Shown one piece after another: positions 36,456 through 45,082 of a stretch of 64,000 nt of DNA. Position 1 is the first letter of the stretch. Each line of letters opens with the position of its first letter. This DNA is from SLJN01 sp964505385 (GTDB taxonomy: Bacteria > Bacteroidota > Rhodothermia > Balneolales > Natronogracilivirgulaceae). The DNA lies in NCBI GenBank assembly GCA_964505385.1, contig CAZDIA010000001.1, positions 62,001 to 126,000 on the forward strand, read 5' to 3'. Position numbers and translations under genes: made by a program. The notes below the pieces were generated by a model that worked only from the letters and a program-made list of their open reading frames with translations, was not told the DNA's origin and did no database searches.

Positions 36456-37688
36456 ATGGAATGGGTCTTTCTAATTAGTGGATTATTTCTGGGTTGGTCT
36501 CTGGGAGCCAACGACGGTGCCAACATATTTGGCACGGCCGTTGGAACCCGTATGGTGACATTTAAAATGGCCGCCCTTGTCTCCACTATCTTTGTAATAC
36601 TCGGCGCTGTTATTAGCGGGGCGGGTGCTACAGAAACACTTGGCCAGCTCGGTGCAGTGAATGCACTGGCAGGCTCTTTCACAGTAGCCTTAATGGCCGG
36701 ACTTACCGTAACGGGGATGACCAGATTAAAACTCCCCGTATCTACTTCTCAGGCAGTAGTTGGTGCGATAATTGGTTGGAATATTTTTACAAACTCACCC
36801 ACCGATTATACTGCCTTAGCTGAAATCGTAGGTACCTGGATTTTTTCGCCCATTCTTGCCGGGTTTTTTGCTATTATCCTGTATCTGTTGGCAAAAAAGT
36901 TTATCGGTAATGCACGTATTCACATGCTTGAGCTGGATGCCTGGACACGAATAGGACTGATAGTGGTAGGCGCATTTGGAGCTTATAGTCTGGGAGCAAA
37001 TAACATAGCAAATGTAATGGGTATGTTTGTTTTTGCTTCACCATTTGAATCAATGTCGATTGGTGGTTTAATGAATTTTTCTGGTACTCAGCAGCTATTT
37101 CTTATAGGAGCGGCTGCAATCGGGGTGGGAATTTATACCTATTCTTATAGGGTAATGACTACTGTTGGTAACGACATATTTAAACTTACTCCGATTCTCG
37201 CACTTATCGTGGTACTTGCAAAGTCTCTGGTGCTTTTTGTCTTTGCTTCCCAGGGGATTGAAAGTGCACTTGAATCAGTGGGATTACCAACACTGCCGTT
37301 AGTACCGGTATCAAGTTCTCAGGCTATAATTGGTGCCATTATTGGAGTTGCCCTGGTAAAAAGCCGTTCAGCGATAAACTATAAAATTGTGGCACGTATC
37401 GCATCCGGATGGGTGACCACCCCCGTAATTGCGGCTTTTCTTAGTTTCATAGCACTGTTTTTTGTTCAAAATGTATTCGAACAAAAAGTGGTGGACCAGC
37501 CGGAAGGAATTACGATAAGCACTGAGATTGAAAATGCCGAACAACCAACAAGTACTATTGAACTTGACCAGATAAACGGCAAAGGTGAATTGCCGGCAGA
37601 TTTGGAGATTTGCAAAAATTCACCAAACTCAATCGGGAATGTAATCAGATTTGAGATGACTCCCGGTACCCAAACAAATAATCAGTAA
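36456..37688 (+). CDS. pit: Inorganic phosphate transporter, Pit family
   Basis: 410 aa, about 10 TM segments. Both halves show the PHO4 signature: 'GANDGANIFGTAVGTR' (18-32) with 'PVSTSQAVVGAIIG' (94-107), and 'SLGANNIANVMG' (178-189) with 'PVSSSQAIIGAIIG' near 305. It carries metal-phosphate with H+ or Na+. A soluble C-terminal tail of about 60 residues follows the last helix. Coupled to DUF47 upstream and an OprO/P porin 18 bp downstream. Confidence 0.93.
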   Translation: MEWVFLISGLFLGWSLGANDGANIFGTAVGTRMVTFKMAALVSTIFVILGAVISGAGATETLGQLGAVNALAGSFTVALMAGLTVTGMTRLKLPVSTSQAVVGAIIGWNIFTNSPTDYTALAEIVGTWIFSPILAGFFAIILYLLAKKFIGNARIHMLELDAWTRIGLIVVGAFGAYSLGANNIANVMGMFVFASPFESMSIGGLMNFSGTQQLFLIGAAAIGVGIYTYSYRVMTTVGNDIFKLTPILALIVVLAKSLVLFVFASQGIESALESVGLPTLPLVPVSSSQAIIGAIIGVALVKSRSAINYKIVARIASGWVTTPVIAAFLSFIALFFVQNVFEQKVVDQPEGITISTEIENAEQPTSTIELDQINGKGELPADLEICKNSPNSIGNVIRFEMTPGTQTNNQ

Positions 37689-37706
37689 ACCTATTAGGAC
37701 AAGGTT

Positions 37707-39344
37707 ATGGAAAGAAACAATAATATTGCTTTAGTAAGTAGATGGCTTCAAATAGCTATTGTAGCATTTGTAATGACAGGACTGTTTTTCCAATCTGCCG
37801 TTGCCGAAGGTTCTAATGAAGATGAAAATTCTGAGGAATCTAAAGAAGCAGATGTAGCAGAAAAAGAAGAAGCGCAGGATGATGAAGAAGATCGCGATAT
37901 GCAAATTGATCGTCATCCGGAGATTGAGTATGACCCAACCATGCCGGTTGAATGGGAAGATGTGATCATCAACCCGCATAAGATGGTGATTTCTTCGGCC
38001 GATGGAACTCATCGGGTAGCTATTCGCGGTCGATTACAAACAGACGTCGCGTATAATATGTTTGATAGTGACGATACAGTAAATCGTGCTGAATTCGGTG
38101 ATGAAAGAAATGTGCCGTTTGGTACCTGGCACCGACGAATCCGTATGGGTATGCTTGGTGTTATGTATGACAACTGGGAATGGCAAGTAGAGCCGGAATT
38201 CAGGGATACTGAAATACGGTTTGCAAATTTATATATGGCGTATCTGTTTGATCACGGACGGCTTGCCGCGGGCCATTTTAAAGAGCCATTCAGTTTTGAA
38301 AGTCATACGAGTTCCCGACGTATAACTTTTCTGGAGCGCGCTGCTGTAGTGGATGCACTTCGGCCAAGCTCAAGCCGCTCGATAGGGTTAATGTATGAAA
38401 CATTGCGGCCCGGCTATTATATTGGTGGTGGTATCTTTGGCGGTAATACCTGGGGTGCTCAGGAAAGAGAGCGTGATATTCATGAAGGATGGGCTACAAC
38501 TGTACGAGCCAGTTTCGCTCCTTATGAAGATGATAGCATAAACCTGTTTACGCACCTCGGTGGTAGCTTCCAGCACCGGGTAAATGCCTGGGCTGAAGGC
38601 GATGATCTTTCGGTAGATGGTGATGGTGAAGAATGGCTGAGAGGATATATGCCCGTCCGCAAGAGAACTCGTGGTGGCCAACGTGCGGCAGAAACCCGGT
38701 TTGTCGGACGGCATGATATAGAAGGTGTCGAAAATCACCAAACCTATGCACTCGAAGGCTTATTCGGGTATGAGAGATTTACACTGCAAGGTGAGTATTT
38801 GCTTGCAAATTTTAATCGTCCTGATGATTTGACCGTGGATAACTTCGCCGGCGAACATGATGAAGGTGAATTGGATAATGAAGCGTGGCTGGATTATTAC
38901 GAAACCACGATGACACAAAGTGGCTGGTATGTTGAGTCTACCTTCTTTCTTTCCCGTGATCAGAGAAATTATCGCTCCTTTAGCGGGGATATTGGCGGGC
39001 AGCATGTAAATCGCCCTGTTTCAGACGGAGGTGCCGGCGCATGGTTGCTTACGGCACGTTATTCTCATATGGATGGGTATACCGATCAATATCCGGTGGA
39101 TGAAGATGGAAACCATCTATTTGATGAGGACCTGTTTAATGGTGATGAATACGGTGGCGGTCAAAAACTGGACCACTGGACCCTCGGCCTTAACTGGTAT
39201 CCTGAAAGTGACATCGTTTTCAAATTAAACCTGATGTATATGGATGGGCGTTATCAAAAACCGGTTGAAAATTTTGCAGGGGAACCGGAAGTACGAAAAA
39301 CTGATGGCTTTTCTTTTGCTCTTAGATTTCAGTACGAATGGTAA
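37707..39344 (+). CDS. OprO/OprP-type phosphate-selective porin
   Basis: 545 aa with a signal peptide (about 1-33). A very acidic linker (35-65, mostly Glu/Asp) precedes the barrel. 'FGTWHRRIRMGMLGVMYDNWE', 'AGHFKEPFSFESHTSSRRITFLER' and 'RPSSSRSIGL' are the porin O/P core, and it ends '...FALRFQYEW' with a terminal aromatic. It would bring anions into the periplasm for the Pit and SLC13 carriers. The acidic linker is unusual and might bind cations. Last gene of the operon; a strong terminator follows. Confidence 0.88.
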   Translation: MERNNNIALVSRWLQIAIVAFVMTGLFFQSAVAEGSNEDENSEESKEADVAEKEEAQDDEEDRDMQIDRHPEIEYDPTMPVEWEDVIINPHKMVISSADGTHRVAIRGRLQTDVAYNMFDSDDTVNRAEFGDERNVPFGTWHRRIRMGMLGVMYDNWEWQVEPEFRDTEIRFANLYMAYLFDHGRLAAGHFKEPFSFESHTSSRRITFLERAAVVDALRPSSSRSIGLMYETLRPGYYIGGGIFGGNTWGAQERERDIHEGWATTVRASFAPYEDDSINLFTHLGGSFQHRVNAWAEGDDLSVDGDGEEWLRGYMPVRKRTRGGQRAAETRFVGRHDIEGVENHQTYALEGLFGYERFTLQGEYLLANFNRPDDLTVDNFAGEHDEGELDNEAWLDYYETTMTQSGWYVESTFFLSRDQRNYRSFSGDIGGQHVNRPVSDGGAGAWLLTARYSHMDGYTDQYPVDEDGNHLFDEDLFNGDEYGGGQKLDHWTLGLNWYPESDIVFKLNLMYMDGRYQKPVENFAGEPEVRKTDGFSFALRFQYEW

Positions 39345-39428
39345 AAGAGCTCCATTAATTTGAGAGAATGTTAATGGTTAAAAGTAAATAAAATAGTCAT
39401 AGGCCAGGATCATCCTGGTAACCTCGAT

Positions 39429-39474
39429 AGAGCTTCTCCGATTTTTAATGGTTAGTCGGGGAAGCTCTTTTTTT
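39429..39474 (+). terminator. Terminator of the phosphate operon
   Basis: Stem AGAGCTTCTCCGA / TCGGGGAAGCTCT (12 of 13 pairs plus one wobble) followed by a seven-T run, 85 bp after the porin stop. Confidence 0.9.
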
Positions 39475-39527
39475 ATTACCTTTTCCTGGTAAGTTTTGTT
39501 TTTCTAAAATCCTGTATTAACTAAACT

Positions 39528-40181
39528 TTAGCCGCTCTGGTTCTTAATCCGGTATGCACATACATTATCCCCGTCAGGTATATAGGAAACCCGTTCGATA
39601 TTTGCATTTAATATCTTTTTAAGAAACTTCTCTTCAAGTTGGCAGGGTAGTTGGGATTCGCTTACCACATCCCGAAACGGGCAGTTACATTGCTCGATGT
39701 AAATTTCATCATTTTCCCTTCGCACAGAGGCCATAAACCCTTTTTCAACCAGCATGTTTTCAAGAGCGTCAAGTTGCTCACTTGTAGATTGACGATTTTC
39801 GGTCGAGGTGAAGTCTTTGGCTTGTTCAATGCGGTTTTGCCAGAAAGAAACAAAAAACTCTTCAAGTAAATGGTCATAGCCACGCTCTTTCAGAAAGTGA
39901 ATAATGTCCTTAATCATGAGGTGTTCATGATTAGGATAAAGCTCATGACCTTTGTCGGTTAACTGAAACTCCAGCTTGGGTCTGCCGACACCTACTTTTT
40001 TATAATTGCGCTTGATGTAGCCATCTTCTTCAAGCTGAGTGACATGTTCCCGGACTGTAGTCATCGCAAGGTTGGAATGTTCAATGATATTGTCCAGACA
40101 TGCAGGCGCATTACGCTTGATTAAATCAAGAATCTCCTTTTTGGTTTCGCCTATCATGTTTTTCATCGAATTAACCTGCAA
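39528..40181 (-). CDS. SufR-like winged-helix regulator with cysteine cluster
   Basis: 217 aa; Met6 or Met9 are alternative starts. Residues 10-75 form a DeoR/ArsR-type winged helix ('MTTVREHVTQLEEDGYIKR', 'GVGRPKLEFQLTDKG'). The C-terminal part has Cys165, Cys167, Cys180 and Cys208 in 'CNCPFRDV', 'LPCQLEEKFL' and 'NVCAYRI', the arrangement that binds an Fe-S cluster in SufR. It likely represses in response to Fe-S status. Convergent with the phosphate operon; no suf genes are near, so its target is unknown. Confidence 0.8.
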   Translation of the reverse strand: MQVNSMKNMIGETKKEILDLIKRNAPACLDNIIEHSNLAMTTVREHVTQLEEDGYIKRNYKKVGVGRPKLEFQLTDKGHELYPNHEHLMIKDIIHFLKERGYDHLLEEFFVSFWQNRIEQAKDFTSTENRQSTSEQLDALENMLVEKGFMASVRRENDEIYIEQCNCPFRDVVSESQLPCQLEEKFLKKILNANIERVSYIPDGDNVCAYRIKNQSG

Positions 40182-40487
40182 TTTATTCGATAAGCCAGCT
40201 GAAATCGGATTTTAACTTCGAAAAGCCGCGCCTAATATAGTAATCTTACAATAATTTTAATCTTTATTATTTGGTAGCCGGAGTTTCTATCCAAGCGTTA
40301 TCTTAATAATCAAACATTGTACTGGTGTTGCACAATTCCTGGGCCTGGTTAGTAACGGAATTCAATTTTTTTTAAAAAAAGCCGTGTCCCCGGTTATGCA
40401 TTTGAAAGGGACACGGCTACCTGTGCACTAATTTATGTTCTGTGAAAGGACTAATACTCAGAACTGTTGGCGAAGTAAGAATAAATT
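40182..40487. other. Intergenic region with a terminator
   Basis: 306 bp between the regulator and the gapped lipoprotein gene, both on the minus strand. Apart from the terminator at 40379-40423 I see nothing. Confidence 0.5.
40379..40423 (-). terminator. Terminator of the lipoprotein gene
   Basis: Read on the minus strand, AGCCGTGTCCC pairs with GGGACACGGCT (11 bp) and is followed by a T-run, about 65 bp after the lipoprotein stop. Confidence 0.85.
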
Positions 40488-41950
40488 TTATATACCATCA
40501 CAAATATTTTGGGGCAGGTCAATTGTTTTTTCAATGATGCTGCCATCATCTTCTGCAGTTATTTCAAAATCTTCCTGGTAAAATACTTCCTCATAATAGG
40601 CTCCTAAGTTATACAAACCAGGTTCCGGAAGGGTAAGTTCAAGTTCACCATCTACTACATCGCCAGCCGAATTCCATTCGGATCTGGTATCCGGTTTATA
40701 AAAAGCCGGGAAGCTCGGTTGGACTTCGACATCTCCTCCATTTGAACAGATACCAAATATGTTAAATGTAACAGTGATTTCTTCACTATTACTCAAATCC
40801 AAATCTCTGGTAGTACCTGAGCAGAAATCTACCGACTCTATAGTTTTTTTATGTTCACCAGCCATATCGTATAATTCAATACGGCCTTCAACATTATCAG
40901 GAAGATCTTTTAACTCGATAATTCTATTCCCGTTTTTCTGTTGGCTCATTTCCTCACCCAGAAATTGATCCGTTTCGGTATTGAAGATTTTTGCTTTATG
41001 TTGGGTACCGGTGCCTGTGAGGTTGAGACTAATGCCTGTGTTACAGGTCGTGCCGGTCCAGGCAGCCGTCCAGTACGAGAGGTGATCTGCTTCAAACTCT
41101 ACTTGCAAATTTCCTTGAGAAGATTCTTCTATCTCAGCCGGAGATTCAAAAGTCCATGCCCCTTCATCCTCATTAAAGCTCCAAATTTCAATTTCATCTC
41201 CCTTTGAAATAGGGGTACCATGATTGTCAACCGTTTCGGGAGATAATGTCATCGACATTTCCAAAGGAGGTAAAAAGTTACGGGCTTGCCGGTTATTTTC
41301 ATCTTGAATTTGAAGATACAGATAGCCTGCAGGTTTAAAAGTAAGTTGTTCATCGTTATTCGGAGCATTAATAACATCNNNNNNNNNNNNNNNNNNNNNN
41401 NNNNNNNNNNNNNNNNNNNNNNNNNNNNNNNNNNNNNNNNNNNNNNNNNNNNNNNNNNNNNNNNNNNNNNNNNNNNNNGCGGCAGCCCGCTCTTGTTAAC
41501 CATCTTGATTTCAAGTGGATTACCACCTGAGCTATCTATGGATACTGATTTTGCCGTCGTAAGATAGCCCGGAGCATCTGCCTGAATATTGAACTGAACT
41601 TTGTCAGCATCTTTACCGGGAATAATTTCATCCTGTAGAGCAAAGGAAAGAAAGCCGTTTCGCGCTGTAAAAGTTGTTTCGGCCCGGTTAAACAGATCGA
41701 TAACTTTATCACTATCTGTGCCTTTAACTTGCACTTCTACAGAGGTGTCATTTTCAAAACCAACCGGCTTCTGTGTTTGTGAATCCACAAATATAACAGA
41801 TACAGTGGTGGTTCGGGTTTTTGTGTTCAGGATGGTTTTTACACCCTCTGTAGGGCTGGTAATATCACAGGCTGCAACAAAGAAGATAATGCCAACCAAT
41901 AAGCTAAACAGTACAGCTTTTAACTGTTGGTATGTGATGATATATCGCAT
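40488..41950 (-). CDS. Lipoprotein of unknown function, interrupted by assembly gap
   Basis: Two open frames here are one gene split by 100 N (41379-41478). The N-terminal piece has a lipoprotein signal ending 'FFVAAC' and then beta-rich sequence up to the gap. The C-terminal piece stays open from the gap edge (reading ...DVINAPNNDEQLTFKPAGY...) through to the stop at 40488, so the TTG at 41264 is not a start. It has Ig-like or carboxypeptidase-regulatory-like strands and several Cys. It is probably exposed on the outer membrane. The reading frame across the gap cannot be fixed because gap length is nominal. Confidence 0.75.
41379..41478. other. Assembly gap, 100 N
   Basis: Exactly 100 N, the conventional placeholder for a scaffold gap of unknown size, inside the lipoprotein gene. 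Confidence 0.97.
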
Positions 41951-41981
41951 AACTGATGGTTATTTAGGGGCTATAACATCA

Positions 41982-42620
41982 TCAGTTAAGACGATAATAC
42001 ATACCAACAGTAATGGCGGGATATAAACTTGCCCACCCTACATTATCTTCAATGATTGCAGCCTGGCTAGCGGAAGGAGCAAGTAATCCATCCGCATTCA
42101 TATCAACATTCGGTTCTCCCTGAAATACAATTCCAAGGTCGACATTAAAACCAAATCTTCTGCCGGAAAATGGATTTCCGTAACCTAAAGCTAAGTAAGG
42201 AGCAAAATCGGGGAACCGGAAATCAGCATGGACATTACCAAGATCCTCCGGTGAATAAACATCTCCTCCGACAGTATGTGATTGTTTCGGAATAAGCACT
42301 GAATTTACGGTATTCTGATTGTAAACTATTCCGCCGCTGACTCGCGCACCATTCTGAAATGGATGCCAGTCAATAATTGCCGTCAGATTTGATAAACTCA
42401 GATCGGCATCAATATCAAAATCTTCATCATCAGAGGTTGTATAAGAATAAGTGTAATTAAACATGTTACCACCTGCCCGAACGCTGAAGGATTGATTCAG
42501 CTGAACACTGCCTTCAGCACCAATTCCCATGGTACCAAACCCACCCTTAACTGCTACTGACTGCCCGAACAGTGCAGCAGGTATAAAAATGATCAGGCTA
42601 AGTGATAGTAAAAATTTCAT
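41982..42620 (-). CDS. Small outer-membrane beta-barrel protein
   Basis: 212 aa with a signal peptide (1-20, cleavage after LFGQ/S). The mature part is an eight-strand-like barrel with glycine and aromatic alternation; 'NLTAIIDWHPFQNGARVSGGIVYN' resembles a motif common in Bacteroidota and gammaproteobacterial small barrels. It ends in 'GMYYRLN'. Substrate unknown. It lies 31 bp upstream of the lipoprotein gene, so the two probably form an operon. Confidence 0.7.
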   Translation of the reverse strand: MKFLLSLSLIIFIPAALFGQSVAVKGGFGTMGIGAEGSVQLNQSFSVRAGGNMFNYTYSYTTSDDEDFDIDADLSLSNLTAIIDWHPFQNGARVSGGIVYNQNTVNSVLIPKQSHTVGGDVYSPEDLGNVHADFRFPDFAPYLALGYGNPFSGRRFGFNVDLGIVFQGEPNVDMNADGLLAPSASQAAIIEDNVGWASLYPAITVGMYYRLN

Positions 42621-43160
42621 AATTGTGCCGAGTTAGCTTTTGAGTAACTGATTCATCCCATCTTTGAGAGTCTCTATGCTGTATGATTAAAGACCCTGAG
42701 ATTACGAGAAGTATTTACCCTATTACTAAAATCCGAAAATGATGTTTAAGACAACTCTACATGAAACGAGATGTGTACCCCTGGGGCAGTCATGTAGCCG
42801 TCCTGAGACAGGCTGCTATGCATATGAGGGAGTCAAAATTCTATGACCAAGTATAGCTATAAAAAGCACTCAAAGCAAATTTTTGGAAAATATATAAAAT
42901 CATAAAAAACAATAATATAAATAGTTCTTACAATGTTTTCATAAAAATTCTTAGTTTTTGATTTAGTTATACATAAGGAAAATGGAAAAAATTGCCTACA
43001 TAACTATGTGATGTATTCCTACGATGTCGGTGAAATCAGATGTTATGCAGATAATACCAGAATCAAAATCTGCAAATACGCGATAGAACTTTCCCATCAA
43101 AATAATATATTTACCCCTTGTGATCTGAGTCTGTGCAAATGAAGTTTCAATAAAATCATT
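42621..43160. other. 540-bp divergent intergenic region
   Basis: AT-rich, between the small barrel gene and pafA. It contains one imperfect stem-loop (42791-42820; CATGTAGCC-GTC against GACAGGCTGCTATG). No gene or clear promoter is visible. Confidence 0.45.
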
Positions 43161-44816
43161 ATGTCTATGAAATCTATCATTGCCTTATTTATTATTTGTC
43201 TGCTTTTGCCATTAACCGGTTTAACGAAGAATAATCCCGATCCAACAGACCGCCCTGAGATTGTCGTGGGGATTGTTGTAGATCAGATGCGCTATGATTT
43301 CATCACCCGATTTTGGGACTTATACGAAGACGACGGAATAAAGCGACTTTACAGTGAAGGTTTTTCCTTTGATAATGCTAATTACCGTTACGTACCAACG
43401 TATACTGCTCCGGGCCATACCTCAATCTTTGCCGGTACCAATCCGGAAGTACATGGTATCATTGCCAACAATTGGTTCGATAAAGAGGCGGGAGAAATGA
43501 TCTATTGCACGGATGATGAAAATGTTGATCCGGTAGGGACTGAAAGTGATGCCGGCAGAATGTCGCCACATCAAATGTTGTCTACCACAGTTACTGATGA
43601 GCTTAAATTAGCCACAAATCATAAATCCCGGACTGTCGGTGTAGCTCTGAAAGATCGCAGCGCGATATTTCCTGCCGGCCACAATGCGGATGGAGCTTAC
43701 TGGTTTGATCCGGACAGCGGTGATTTTGTTACCAGCAGCTGGTATCATGAGCAGTTGCCGGATTGGGTTGAGCAATTTAATCAACGAGATATACTGGAAG
43801 AATATCTTGCCGAGGGATGGGATCTTTTACTTGATGAATCATACTATGATATAAGTCGTGAGGATGATAATCCCTACGAGGGGCCGCTACCCGGAGGTGA
43901 TAAGGTTACCTTTCCTTATGATCTGGAAATGAAATATGAAGAAACCGGGCCATCACTCATTCAGTATGTGCCGCAGGGTAATGATATAACCACTGATTTT
44001 GCCATTGCGGCAATTGAAGGCAAGGAGCTGGGAAGTGGCAATGCTACGGATTTTCTGGCAATATCTTATTCTTCACCGGATTATATCGGGCACCGGTTTG
44101 GTCCGCAATCACGAGAGATTCAGGATCAATATTTGCGTTTTGACCAGGAGATCGCACGGCTTTTGGATTATCTTGATAATGAATTCGGTGAGGATGAATT
44201 CCTGGTTTTTCTCACGGCTGACCATGGAGTGGCGCACGTTCCGAAATATATGCAAGACCTCAATATTCCTGCCGGGTATTTCTATGATGATGAGGTTGAG
44301 GAGAAATTGGTGGAATATTCACGGTACCATTTCGGCACTAACCTGATACGTGCGTTCAGTAATCAGCAGGTGTTTTTGGATCATGAGCGTATAGACCAGG
44401 AGAACCAGGATTCAGAAGAAGTGGAGAGGAAGATTGCCACCTATCTGAGAAAGTTAGAAGGAGTTTCAGGGACGCTTACGGCACATGATCTGAACTCGAC
44501 TCAATTTACCGAAGGTATCCAGGCAAGGGTGCAGCGAGGGCATCATGCTAATCGATCGGGTGATATTGCTGCCTGGCTTGATCCGCAGTGGGTACCATTC
44601 TGGGAGGATAAAACCGGAACAACCCATTTTTCGCCTTACAGCTATGATACAAGAGTTCCGCTTTTATGGTATGGAAGCGGCATTGAAAAGGGGGGCAGTA
44701 TAAGAAAGGTGGGAATCGAAGATATTGCACCTACACTTGGAGTTCTACTCGGAACAGCTTTTCCTAACGGAACCACCGGGGAACCGCTTAAGGAGTTGCT
44801 TGACCAGAGAAAATGA
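43161..44816 (+). CDS. pafA: PafA-type alkaline phosphatase
   Basis: 551 aa with a signal peptide (1-22). Alkaline-phosphatase-superfamily metal ligands: Asp41 in 'GIVVDQMRYD', 'SSPDYIGHRFGP', 'TADHGVAH' and the late 'THFSPYSYDTRVPLLWYGSG'. The nucleophile is Thr82 in 'TYTAPGHTSI', and Lys164-x-Arg166 in 'ALKDRSAIFPAGH' match the Lys162/Arg164 pair that distinguishes PafA from PhoA. PafA hydrolyses phosphomonoesters in the periplasm and is reported not to need phosphate starvation for expression. It would supply Pi to the phosphate uptake operon 4 kb away. Confidence 0.9.
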   Translation: MSMKSIIALFIICLLLPLTGLTKNNPDPTDRPEIVVGIVVDQMRYDFITRFWDLYEDDGIKRLYSEGFSFDNANYRYVPTYTAPGHTSIFAGTNPEVHGIIANNWFDKEAGEMIYCTDDENVDPVGTESDAGRMSPHQMLSTTVTDELKLATNHKSRTVGVALKDRSAIFPAGHNADGAYWFDPDSGDFVTSSWYHEQLPDWVEQFNQRDILEEYLAEGWDLLLDESYYDISREDDNPYEGPLPGGDKVTFPYDLEMKYEETGPSLIQYVPQGNDITTDFAIAAIEGKELGSGNATDFLAISYSSPDYIGHRFGPQSREIQDQYLRFDQEIARLLDYLDNEFGEDEFLVFLTADHGVAHVPKYMQDLNIPAGYFYDDEVEEKLVEYSRYHFGTNLIRAFSNQQVFLDHERIDQENQDSEEVERKIATYLRKLEGVSGTLTAHDLNSTQFTEGIQARVQRGHHANRSGDIAAWLDPQWVPFWEDKTGTTHFSPYSYDTRVPLLWYGSGIEKGGSIRKVGIEDIAPTLGVLLGTAFPNGTTGEPLKELLDQRK

Positions 44817-44878
44817 TTAGTGCCTTGGCTCTTAAAGTTTGGATTTACACCTTTATTATAGAAAGTATCCATTATATG

Positions 44879-45035
44879 ATAAAGAATTAAAGAATTTTAA
44901 GAAGTCAAAAAGACAAGGTTTTAAGAAGTCGAGAAATCAAGAAAATGAAAGAGGATTGGAGGAGCTACCGGGGTTTTGGTTCCGGGTTATTATCTTATCA
45001 TCTTTACTTCTTCACATCTTTTCATCTTCGCCGAT
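44879..45035. repeat. Purine/pyrimidine-biased inverted repeat region
   Basis: A purine-rich arm with two copies of TTTTAAGAAGTC (about 44891 and 44919) and a pyrimidine-rich arm (CTTTACTTCTTCACATCTTTTC) of opposite bias flank CCGGGG...CCGG at the centre. It fills most of the gap between pafA and the convergent hydrolase gene. Confidence 0.4.
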
Positions 45036-45082
45036 TTACCTCTTCAAAAAGATTTTTTTTCTGGGCAGATCATTACTATAAG

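Noticed and set aside
40488..41264. Separate 258-residue gene starting at a TTG
   Set aside because: The frame stays open upstream to the scaffold gap; this is the C-terminal part of the lipoprotein gene.
42791..42820. Stem-loop in the pafA upstream region as a riboswitch
   Set aside because: The stem has several bulges, no second helix or known core is present, and it is far from the start codon.
44839..45081. 80-codon open frame between pafA and the serine hydrolase
   Set aside because: It lies on the purine/pyrimidine-biased repeat; lysine and serine runs follow from the repeat.
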